31,690 nucleotides of DNA from Nitrospira sp. (lineage in GTDB: Bacteria > UBA9089 > CG2-30-40-21 > SBAY01): assembly GCA_005239945.1 (NCBI GenBank), contig SBAY01000239.1, forward strand, positions 1 through 31,690, read 5' to 3'. Below are positions 16,684 to 24,800 of the stretch, piece by piece. How positions within the stretch are numbered: position 1 is the stretch's first letter; the number at the start of each line of letters is the position of its first letter. A model generated the notes under the pieces. The model saw only the letters and a program-made list of their open reading frames with translations, was not told where the DNA came from and searched no databases. Made by a program: the position numbers and the translations under genes.

Positions 16684-18891
16684 TTATCTAATAATCCCAA
16701 TTTTACCAATAGATTTTCCGTTATTTCCACCTGTAACAGTGTAGATATAAATCCCTGAGGCAATATTTTCATTGACTATTTTCCACGGCTGTGGATTTTC
16801 AGTTACTTCTATTTCTTTTATCAATTCTCCAACGATATTATAAATCTTGATGATAGCACCTTTACTTACCCGAGAAAAATAGATATAGTTCCCACCAAAT
16901 TTTGAATCACCTTTTTTATAGGGGGAAGGATAGACAAATACATTATTATTGTTTGGTGCAAATGTTGTTGGTCTTCCTCCAAGTGTAAAGGTAGAAAAGT
17001 GTGACACATACGCCCAGGTTATATTTTTTACTCCCTCAACCCAGGTAGTAAGTGCTTTCCAGTTGCCATTTTCCCATTGATAAATAATCAGGTCTTCTTC
17101 CTTGATTTGTGTCCCATCGACTATCCCATCATCATTAGTATCCGAATAGGCTAAATAGACAGTAACTGTGCCTATCTGTCCTGTCTGCGTGCCAACCTCA
17201 TTGCCAGATTCATCCTTGAGAGCAATGTTATAACCTATTCCAGCACATTGGATTTCTCCTGGAAGTGGTTGGGAAATTTGGGTTGATGTCGCAATATGCA
17301 CGGTAACATTTGTTGTGCCCAAATCGCCAGGGTCAAATTCTATGGTTACCCCTTTATCTGTTATTGTTCCTCCCTGCTGACTGCTCATAAACACCGTAAT
17401 TGTTGCTGTTGTCATTACCCCTGTTTTGTCATAAAAGACGGTGATTGTATCTATGCCACCGTTTGGTGATTTGCTAATGTTGGCCATACCTGTCCACTCT
17501 CCTGAAACCAGGTTAACTATATTGGGAATGATAGATTTTGTGGTGTTGATCATAGCTACCGGGCCTGAATATGGATTGCCATCGCTGTCATATAGACTGA
17601 CGCTCAAGGAAAAGGTAGCCATAGTTGTAGTAACGGTTGCCAGTACAGTAATACTGAGGTTGACAAATGCACCAGGACTAACAACTACGGTGGCTGTGGC
17701 CATCAGAGTACTGTAGCTACCGGTAATCATCCATGTCCCCACCTTGCCCGGCTGATAAACATTGGCTGTCATCGTGCCTACCGGGTCGTCTGCGGTGAAG
17801 GTTGTTTGGGCGGTAACCGTCCAGGTGTTACCATCGTTATCCCCTGCCACACAAGTAAAGGTAGCGGAATCATCAGCCGTGAGGCTGACTGTTTGTGGAT
17901 AAAGGCTTATTGCTGTTGAACTACCATGGGTAACAGTGATTACATCTGTTGTGTCTGTATGCACACTATCTGTTACTAAAATTGTGCCCGTGCCTACTGT
18001 GGTTGGGTCAAAAGTAGTGGTTGTGCCATATTGTGGTGTAATAGTACCAATACTACCTAAAATAGTCCATGTTCCTAAAACATAACCAATCAGGTTACCT
18101 CCCGCATCATAGCCTCTAAGATAACAGGTCAGAATATCATCGGTAGTGATGTTGACTATTCCAATCTCTTGTCCTGCATAGTCCACTATCTTTATCTCTA
18201 CCAACATACCAAGTATCATATCAGGTGCTGGAAAATCATTATTAGTATCTATTGTTTGTGCCGCTGCATTATCTAAAGCTCCTTCTGCGAAAATCCATAA
18301 CTTGTCTCCTGCTGTAGCGTATTCAAATAGGTTTTGATAATCCTGTGTTCTAATATTAACCAAATCTAAAGACCAGTAACCATTGCTATCGACTAAAGTC
18401 GATGCTAAAGCAGAAGTTCCAGCAGAACCTTGATTATCATTATCCTGAATCGCTATATAAATGATAGCACCTTCAGCCGCTGTAGTGCTATTTTGTTTGA
18501 AAACCCTGCCATAGACAACATCACTATTAGCAGGGATGCTCGAAGTGCCCGTAGTAATAGAATAATGTGTTCCATTATTATTATCTACTACACCACCACA
18601 AACAATATCATAATAATAAGTAGTATCAGGTATTAATCTTTTGATAGTTATATAGTGTGTATCATCTATGGTTTCTGTTCCTCGGTCATCATAAGCAGTA
18701 TTTACCAGTGCTGAAGTTGTTGTCCCATAGTTCACTGTGCAAGTTTGTGGACTATTGGTTATCCAGGAAACAGTAAATTGTGTATCCCTAACATTGCTTA
18801 GTTTATGAGTGAATGTCCCATTTGCAAAGGAAACAGACGGGATAATAGCACTTAACAATAAAGTTAGCCATAACCCTTGTAATTTAATCAT
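16684..18891 (-). CDS. Exported multi-domain protein with Fn3-like head and sorting-type tail
   Basis: Predicted secreted or surface protein of 735 residues with no enzymatic motif. Visible order: signal peptide (1-23, ending SVSFA); Fn3 / purple-acid-phosphatase-N-like domain (about 25-115, with SWITNSPQTCTVNYGTT and DTTYYYDIVCGG); transthyretin-like region (about 122-225); three Ig-like domains (about 230-500), the first close to domains near the end of the giant peptidase (YDAGGNLIG, TFDPTTVGTGTI); a beta domain (about 510-640) with an acidic loop DTNDDGIVDG; and a C-terminal domain (about 650-735) starting FVYPSPYKKG and ending SGIYIYTVTG...GKIGIIR, typical of T9SS type A / FlgD-like tails. 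The ribosome site AAGGAG lies 12 bases before the ATG, with a three-codon reading frame between them. Function probably structural or adhesive. Confidence 0.85.
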   Translation of the reverse strand: MIKLQGLWLTLLLSAIIPSVSFANGTFTHKLSNVRDTQFTVSWITNSPQTCTVNYGTTTSALVNTAYDDRGTETIDDTHYITIKRLIPDTTYYYDIVCGGVVDNNNGTHYSITTGTSSIPANSDVVYGRVFKQNSTTAAEGAIIYIAIQDNDNQGSAGTSALASTLVDSNGYWSLDLVNIRTQDYQNLFEYATAGDKLWIFAEGALDNAAAQTIDTNNDFPAPDMILGMLVEIKIVDYAGQEIGIVNITTDDILTCYLRGYDAGGNLIGYVLGTWTILGSIGTITPQYGTTTTFDPTTVGTGTILVTDSVHTDTTDVITVTHGSSTAISLYPQTVSLTADDSATFTCVAGDNDGNTWTVTAQTTFTADDPVGTMTANVYQPGKVGTWMITGSYSTLMATATVVVSPGAFVNLSITVLATVTTTMATFSLSVSLYDSDGNPYSGPVAMINTTKSIIPNIVNLVSGEWTGMANISKSPNGGIDTITVFYDKTGVMTTATITVFMSSQQGGTITDKGVTIEFDPGDLGTTNVTVHIATSTQISQPLPGEIQCAGIGYNIALKDESGNEVGTQTGQIGTVTVYLAYSDTNDDGIVDGTQIKEEDLIIYQWENGNWKALTTWVEGVKNITWAYVSHFSTFTLGGRPTTFAPNNNNVFVYPSPYKKGDSKFGGNYIYFSRVSKGAIIKIYNIVGELIKEIEVTENPQPWKIVNENIASGIYIYTVTGGNNGKSIGKIGIIR

Positions 18892-18920
18892 TGTATCATT
18901 TTTCTCCTTTTCTCTAAAAA

Positions 18921-19057
18921 TATAATCACAAGCAGCTTCAATTCAGACATTAGACTTCAGACTTTAGACATCAGACTTTTCTATTTGTATAATCTCTGCC
19001 CATTTTTCTCTCTTTGGTCTAATGTCTGATGTCTATAGTCTAATGTCTGAATTGAAG
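18921..19057. repeat. Spacer hairpin with 41-base, 7-base periodic arms (unit GTCTAAT/GTCTGAT)
   Basis: The left arm 18936-18976 and right arm 19017-19057 are reverse complements at about 35 of 41 positions (the outer 21 perfect) around a 40-base loop. The right arm reads GTCTAAT, GTCTGAT, GTCTATA, GTCTAAT, GTCTGAA. Its left flank TATAATCACAAGCAG (18921-18935) is repeated exactly at 19086-19100. Confidence 0.85.
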
Positions 19058-19114
19058 ACAAGTAGGATGCTTGCGCTACTAAAACTATAATCACAAGCAG
19101 GATGCTTGTGTTAC
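19058..19114. repeat. Two direct copies of a small GGA-loop palindrome
   Basis: Bases 19058-19079 and 19091-19114 each hold a stem-GGA-stem palindrome (caagtaGGAtgcttg and cacaagcaGGAtgcttgtg) followed by CTAC or TTAC. The second copy overlaps the 3' end of the gene at 19091-19780 and supplies its stop codon. The same sequence occurs inverted at 12197-12218. Confidence 0.75.
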
Positions 19115-19780
19115 CATAACTATATCTTGTGCAGGTGAATCATTAGCTGTATTTATTACCTGTTCAGCACTACCTTCATTACCACCCTCTACATAGATAG
19201 ACAGATTGTCCCCTGTATCGGAATATTTGAACAGTTGTGTTAATCGTGCCTCTCTAAAATTTACCAGTTCAGTGAACCAATACCCATTTTCATCTACTAA
19301 TACTGATACTGCTTGCGATTTTTCCCTGCTATTCATTCCATCAGCATCTTCTATCCTGATGTAGCAGATAGCTCCTTTTGCTGGTGTTTTACCATCCTGT
19401 TTATATACCTTGCCATAAACTACATCAGAGCCTACTGGCAATATTGAAGTTCCAGTAGTAACACTACCAATATTACTGGTTAAACTACCGCAGATAATCT
19501 GATAATAGTAGGTGGTTTCTGGCATAATCCCAGTAATGGTAACATGATGGGTATAAGCAACGGTCTGACTGCCTCTATCATCATAGTCTGTTTGGGATAG
19601 TTGAGTAGTTGTGCCATAATTGACAAAACCAACTTCCTCCTCATCCGTTATCCATGAAATTGTAACCTGTGTATCTCGAACATTGCTAATTTTCACCTTC
19701 TGGATAGTATCTCCGTAAGCAGATTTAATTCCACAAAAAATTATGCTTATGGCCAGACTAATCCATAGTTTTTTTCTCAT
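19091..19780 (-). CDS. Short Fn3-like exported protein, truncated paralogue of the 735-residue protein
   Basis: Predicted exported protein of 229 residues with no known function. Signal peptide 1-23, Fn3-like domain (about 25-112; ISNVRDTQVTISWIT, NYGTTTQ, ETTYYYQIICG), then a transthyretin-like region (about 118-220; SDVVYGKVYKQDGK). It aligns along its whole length with residues 1-228 of the neighbouring 735-residue protein. Both have (A/S)-P-A-x-D at the same place, after which this protein ends with VTQASCL and a stop. Those last codons and the TGA come from the palindromic repeat at 19091-19114. It therefore lacks all Ig-like domains and the sorting-type tail. AAAGGAGG precedes the ATG, so translation is plausible. 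It may be a degraded gene or a functional short form. Confidence 0.75.
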   Translation of the reverse strand: MRKKLWISLAISIIFCGIKSAYGDTIQKVKISNVRDTQVTISWITDEEEVGFVNYGTTTQLSQTDYDDRGSQTVAYTHHVTITGIMPETTYYYQIICGSLTSNIGSVTTGTSILPVGSDVVYGKVYKQDGKTPAKGAICYIRIEDADGMNSREKSQAVSVLVDENGYWFTELVNFREARLTQLFKYSDTGDNLSIYVEGGNEGSAEQVINTANDSPAQDIVMVTQASCL

Positions 19781-19820
19781 AATTATTATCCTCCTTTGTG
19801 TACTGTGCCTTAAACTTCTG

Positions 19821-19948
19821 CAAAATGTAAAAAGGGTTCAAGGAGTCGAGGGTTCAAGGGGGTAAGGGTAAGAGAATTTAAGGAAGAAATCCTTTATTTT
19901 CCCTTGACCCCTCGACCCCTTAACCCCTTGAACCCTTTTTACATTTTG
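19821..19948. repeat. Spacer hairpin with a 23-bp perfect stem and 8-base periodic arms
   Basis: The outer ends of 19821-19860 and 19901-19948 pair perfectly for 23 bp. The inner parts are degenerate runs of 8-base units (GGGTTCAA, GGAGTCGA, GGGTTCAA, GGGGGTAA) that pair imperfectly. It fills the spacer between the DUF1573 gene and the truncated Fn3 gene. A T-run follows the GGGTTC stem on the minus strand, so it might also stop transcription. Confidence 0.85.
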
Positions 19949-19956
19949 ATTTCAAC

Positions 19957-21042
19957 TTACAATTCCCCCGCAAGCACCTTCCCATGATAACCAATGATTT
20001 CTCGGGTTATATCTAAAAATATCTTTAGTTTGCCAACCTTACCACCAGGTGCAATAATAGTTTTCCCTATTTTTATGGGCGATTCCTCACCCTCTGAGGC
20101 AATGATAATGTCTATTCCTTCCACCTCAGAAGCTAATTTCTTTGCCTGCTCTAAATTAATATCATTTATAACAACAATCAAGTCGCTTTTTCGTTTTAAC
20201 TCTACCATGTATTGCTCAATAGCGACTGAGGCAATTATTCCTACCTTAAGTCGTTTAAAATCCTTGATAATATACGGTTGTTGAGTTGGGCAAACAGGAA
20301 AATTTAGCTGTTCAGCCAGTTCCTTATTTATCTTATCTCCATTTCCTGCCAGTATCAAGGCATCACATTTAATCGCATTCAATCTTTCTACCATCAACTC
20401 TGTTTTCTTTTCGCCCAGGTTCCCTATCGCTAATCTTAAAATAGCCTTTCCCTCTATGCTTTCTCCTGCATTCTTAATCATAGTAACTGTCTTATCATCA
20501 GGTGCAATATCTCTTAAATAAAATATTACCAGATGCTTAACAGGTTTGATGTATACAGGCTCTATTTTTCGTAATTCTATTTCTGGCATCCAGGGTCCAT
20601 CTCTATCAGCATTTCCTACTTCTAATCTTACATCTATTCCCTCGTCAGAGGTTCTGCTTTCAGTCCCTTTTTCAACATAGCCAGTAATTGTAAGGGTTAT
20701 TACAGAATTATTCGGGTCATTCGATTCTATCTCCACATATTTTTTCTGTTCGCCTTTTCGTTTAGAAGAATCAAAGATTAGCCGCAGGTCTGTATTAGCT
20801 CCTGGTTTAATTAGTGTTGCCCCGGGTAAAGCCACCGTACAGCCACAGGAAGTATTTATATCATCAATTTTTAATAGCTCATTACCAGTATTCTTTATCG
20901 AAAATAGATTCGATATTTTTGCCCCTTCGGTAATTGTCCCAAAATCCCATACCTTGTTCGATAATTCGATTACCGGTTGAGCAAAAACAGTATTAGTTAT
21001 ACATAAGCTTATTAGCACTATCCAGTTAAATTTCATTTTCAA
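19957..21042 (-). CDS. DUF1573 protein fused to a degenerate 5'-nucleotidase-like domain
   Basis: Predicted exported protein of 361 residues, signal peptide 1-21 (ending TVFA). The DUF1573 / HYDIN-like Ig domain (about 22-123) has the family signature NTSCGCTV (63-70) and IESNDPNN. The second half (about 165-355) has the strand pattern of the metallophosphatase half of UshA-type 5'-nucleotidases: LNAIKCDALILAGNGD (221-236) where active enzymes have GNHE, RLKVGIIA (264-271), VEGIDIIIASEG (307-318) where they have GGHSH, and KIGKTIIAPGGKVGKLKI. None of the metal-binding Asp/His/Asn motifs is recognisable, so I infer a non-catalytic fold. The ribosome site is weak, and a second ATG two codons on (21036) is an equally possible start. 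The neighbour upstream is the toxin-antitoxin pair. Confidence 0.8.
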   Translation of the reverse strand: MKMKFNWIVLISLCITNTVFAQPVIELSNKVWDFGTITEGAKISNLFSIKNTGNELLKIDDINTSCGCTVALPGATLIKPGANTDLRLIFDSSKRKGEQKKYVEIESNDPNNSVITLTITGYVEKGTESRTSDEGIDVRLEVGNADRDGPWMPEIELRKIEPVYIKPVKHLVIFYLRDIAPDDKTVTMIKNAGESIEGKAILRLAIGNLGEKKTELMVERLNAIKCDALILAGNGDKINKELAEQLNFPVCPTQQPYIIKDFKRLKVGIIASVAIEQYMVELKRKSDLIVVINDINLEQAKKLASEVEGIDIIIASEGEESPIKIGKTIIAPGGKVGKLKIFLDITREIIGYHGKVLAGEL

Positions 21043-21148
21043 TAATTCACCACAGGAAAGGGTAAAATCCGGGATAGTTCAGGTACTAAAGTGTTACCCT
21101 GAATCAGCCCATTTTTGAACCCTATCAGTATTAGTAAAAATGCCTGCC

Positions 21149-21210
21149 CTATAACGACCAATTTCACCTGCCCGAGTGAAACGAGGGTCAGGTGTAGCGT
21201 ATGGTTAGGT
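21149..21210 (-). other. attC-like recombination site after the toxin gene
   Basis: Read on the minus strand this 62-base stretch has the layout of an integron attC. R'' ACCTAAC (21210-21204) fits RYYYAAC exactly. Then come an unpaired spacer, a stem CACCTGACCC (21194-21185) against GGGCAGGTG (21173-21165) with one bulged A, an 11-base loop, a second unpaired spacer, and GTTATAG (21155-21149), which fits GTTRRRY only in part. The toxin's TAA lies inside R'', a usual feature of gene cassettes. No integrase is in the window, so this would be a lone or remote cassette site. The alternative is an unrelated hairpin. Confidence 0.5.
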
Positions 21211-21552
21211 TTTTATAAGCCAATCTACAATCTTTGTCTTGATACGTCGCAGTCTTTCTGATTCAATTTCTCCTATGGAGCCAAATAATATTTTTCCTTC
21301 AATTACAGCAAGGCGTCCAACTCGAATGACGCTTGCAATGTTCAAACCAGAACCCACAAAATCAGAAGCATCTTCATCTATAATTTCGTCAAATCCTTCA
21401 ACATAATGTCGTATCTGTGATGAAATCATACATATAAGCCAATCATCATACGGACCCGGAAGTTTACCAATCAACAAAGCTGGTCGTAACTTTCCGTACA
21501 ACTGATTGACTTGAGGGAAACGAAAGAGAACTATTTGTCCTGACTTTTTCAT
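21205..21552 (-). CDS. MazF/PemK-family toxin (probable endoribonuclease)
   Basis: A 115-residue protein of the size and pattern of PemK/MazF toxins, which cut RNA as dimers in the cytoplasm. Visible features: an N-terminal GQIVLFRFP strand, the GKLRPALLIG motif (the RPxLVI-like segment of the family), a DWLICMISSQ strand, and near the end IASVIRVGRLAVI, matching the family's conserved late strand region. It is more diverged than classic MazF. The ATG overlaps the antitoxin stop by four bases (ATGA), the usual arrangement. The stop lies in the attC-like box. Family assignment is good; activity is inferred. Confidence 0.8.
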   Translation of the reverse strand: MKKSGQIVLFRFPQVNQLYGKLRPALLIGKLPGPYDDWLICMISSQIRHYVEGFDEIIDEDASDFVGSGLNIASVIRVGRLAVIEGKILFGSIGEIESERLRRIKTKIVDWLIKT

Positions 21553-21767
21553 GAAAATACTTCCTTCAAATCTTCAGTAGTATAGCTGTAACCGTCTTCA
21601 TCTTCCATGCCCTGCATTGCCAGGGATAGTGATAAATTCGACCATGTAAGTTCATCTGTTTGGCGTTCTACTTTTGATTCAAGGTATTTAACAAAATTAA
21701 ATACTTCTACTTGAAAGGGTTTAGGTAACTTTTGTAAATCTTGACATATTCTTTCTGCAACACTCAT
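21549..21767 (-). CDS. DUF2281-type antitoxin
   Basis: A 72-residue protein. The N-terminal helix pattern LQKLPKPFQVEVFNFVKYLE (about 11-30) and the acidic C-terminal segment AMQGMEDED...YTTEDLKEVF are characteristic of DUF2281 antitoxins paired with MazF/PemK or PIN toxins. The C-terminal part would wrap the toxin. A strong ribosome site (AGGGAGG) precedes the ATG. Upstream, 48 bases before the ATG, lies GTTGAGC (21821-21815), which fits the integron core GTTRRRY and could be the cassette's 5' border. Such pairs often repress their own transcription; no operator was recognised. Confidence 0.8.
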   Translation of the reverse strand: MSVAERICQDLQKLPKPFQVEVFNFVKYLESKVERQTDELTWSNLSLSLAMQGMEDEDGYSYTTEDLKEVFS

Positions 21768-21814
21768 AATTGACCTCCCTATATCATAAAACTGATGTTT
21801 ATCGCAGGTTTGTG

Positions 21815-21821
21815 GCTCAAC
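21815..21821 (-). other. Possible 5' border of the toxin-antitoxin cassette (GTTGAGC)
   Basis: Perfect GTTRRRY match between the stop of the 2001-residue gene and the antitoxin start. Alone, a 7-base match means little; it counts only with the attC-like site at the other end of the pair. Confidence 0.3.
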
Positions 21822-21833
21822 ACCTGACTACTA

Positions 21834-24800
21834 TTAAAGCTCTGGTAGAGTTATAAGGTAATAATAACTACCACAATTATTATCCACTACCCCATCACAG
21901 ACAATCTCATAATAGTAAGTAGTACCAGGTTGTAAATTAGTAATATTAACCGCATGATTATAATCTTTATTGTTATCATAAGCAGTAATGCCTAATTGTG
22001 TAGTTGTGCCGTAATTAATTCGTGCCGTGCATTGTTCTGCTGTTTTCCAGGAAATGGTCCCTTCTCTTGCACTTATTGTTATCATTATCTGGTTTGGTGA
22101 CCATCTGCTACTTTTAGTTGCATAAATGAAATATCCAGTACTTTTATCTATATCAAAGTCCCCAAAAGGCATATTAATTAAGTGAGTCATCCAGCCTGAG
22201 CCATCCCATGCTTGAATGATATTTGCTCCACCATTACGAGCGTTTATCTCCTTACCCATACTCTCGGCAGTATCTACTAAATTCACTGCATAAAGTGGAA
22301 TACCAATCAAATTCCAGCCAGGATTAAATGCGATACTTAAGGTATGTATCGGAATGCCTGATACCTGCCAGTTAGTATAATTATTATTGAAGACAAAATA
22401 TCCCTTGCCTATCTCTAGATTAAAATCACCGAAAGGTTGATCAATCAAGTGAGTTTGCCAGCCACTACCATCCCATCCCTGGATAATAGTTACATTGCCA
22501 TTTTGATTATTTATCTCATCCCCAAGTCTTTCTGCGGTATAGGTAGTGGTTGACATTAATGGTAAGGCGATTAAATTCCAGCCTGGATATATGGGGATAT
22601 TTACTTGTGTAACAGCTATGGATTCTATCATAAATGAATATGTTTGTTGTAATTTATTGCCAGCAACATCCTCAGCATCAATAGTAACATTTACAATCTC
22701 ACCATCATTAAAATCAAAGAATGGGTCATAAGTAAGGGTATAATCCTGAGGTGTCCCATCGATGGTAGGTAGTATTTGTATAGAATTTACTTTCATGGTA
22801 ATTGTTGTTTTATTTACTCCTGCCCCAGCATCTTTTACATGAAGGACGATATTAGTATCTGCTGGCACATCTACCGCATTTGGTGCTGGATTGTGGTCTG
22901 ATGTGAATGGTGAGATAGTATCTACGGTGATATTCACGGGGATACTTTCCGGGCTGATGTCATCTTCTACATCCCTAAGTTTTGCCGTCAATGAATAAGA
23001 ACCGTCTGTAAGGGTAATTGTAGTTGCCCATGTGCCACCAGAAGATACACTACCAGAGGATATCTGGTTACTATTAGCATAAAGGATGTAGGTAGTATTA
23101 GCAGCACCAGTGCCTTGCACTTCAAATGTCGATGTCCCTATTATCGCATCAGTTAGTGGCATAGTAATAGTTGGTGTGCCGGGTGGGGCAGAAATAGTTA
23201 TTTTTAGCTCTTGACTCTTTGGGCCGTAGTTGTATGCCTTATCACGAAGTCTGGCAAACAAGGTATGAGAACCATCTTGTAATGTAACGGTAGTAGTCCA
23301 GTTACTGGCTACAGTTCCACTTTTCAATGGGTTTCCATCTACATAAAGGACCCAGAAGGCATCAGACACCCCTGTCCCCACTACCTCAAAAACAGCACTT
23401 CTAACTATCGCTCCGTCTAATGGTGAAATAATAGTTGGAGTCCCTATCGGCGCTGTAGTATCCACTACTATCGTTACACCTGAACTTTCCAGACTAATAT
23501 TACCTGCCTTATCTTTAACCTTTGCACTCAAGGTGTATGTCCCATCTTCAAATCTTACCGCAGTTTCCCATTTACCTCCTGTGGTAATACTACCAGCAGC
23601 AGTCAAACTACCATTTACATAAAGCAGGTAGGTAGTATCTGTCTCTCCATTACCCTTTATGCTAATATCAGAAATAATACCAATCAACTCACCATTTTGG
23701 GGTGAAGTAATAGTAGGACTGCCAGGTGATGTAATATCTACTGTTATCATAACAGGTGAACTTTGTGGGCTTGAATTATCTACCCAATCCTTAACTATCG
23801 CTGTTAAATTATGTGTTCCTTCTGTCACGGTAACGGTAGTTTGCCAGATGCCATTAGATAAAACATTGCCCGCAGTAGTAGGGCTGCCATTTACATAAAG
23901 GGTGTAAATAGTATCAGCCTCTGCACTACCTATTACGCTAAAGGTAGTAGTCCCGATTACGGCACCATTTAAAGGTGAAGTAATAGTAGGTGTTCCTGGC
24001 AGGGTAGTTTCTACCTTTATTGAAATTGGCAGACTTTGTGGACTGATATTACCAGCTTTGTCTTTAACTATGCAGGTTAAATTATATGGTCCATCAGGCA
24101 GGGTAATAGTTGTCTGCCATGTCCCGGCTGAAATAGTCCCCACAGCAGTCTGGCTGCCATTAGCATAAAGAATGTATATTTCACCCTCACCGCTGCCCTG
24201 CACTTCAAAGGTAGCCGTAGATATTACCGCATTATTTTCTGGTATAGTAATAGCTGGGATACCAGGTGGCATAGTATCTATTTCTATCCTGACTTCCGGG
24301 CATGGCTGGCTAATATTTCCAGCCCGGTCTTCAACCCGGCAAGTCAAAGTATAACTGCCATCAACCAGGGTAAGGAGTCTCTGCCATGTGCCATCGGATG
24401 CCACTGTGCTCGTACCGGCCGGCACACCATTTACATAAACCGTACAAACAGCCTGCGGTTCCCCTGTGCCTGCTACACCAAAGGTAGAGCTACCTATCGC
24501 CGCCCCATCCGCAGGCGAAGTAATAGTTGGGATACCCGGTGATACAGTATCTATCTCTATCAAGGTGGGTGGGCATGGCGGGCTAATATTTCCGGCCCGG
24601 TCTTTAACTTCCGCACCCAGGCTGTATGTGCCGTCTGATAGGGTAATCAATGTTTGCCAGACGCCATTGGCTAAAACCTCACCAGTGGCTGTTGGGGTAC
24701 CATTTACATAGAGCGTATAAGTAATATTTGCTTCACCAGTGCCGATTACACTAAGATCAGCCGTATTTATTGCCGCACCATCTGCTGGCGAAGTAATAGT

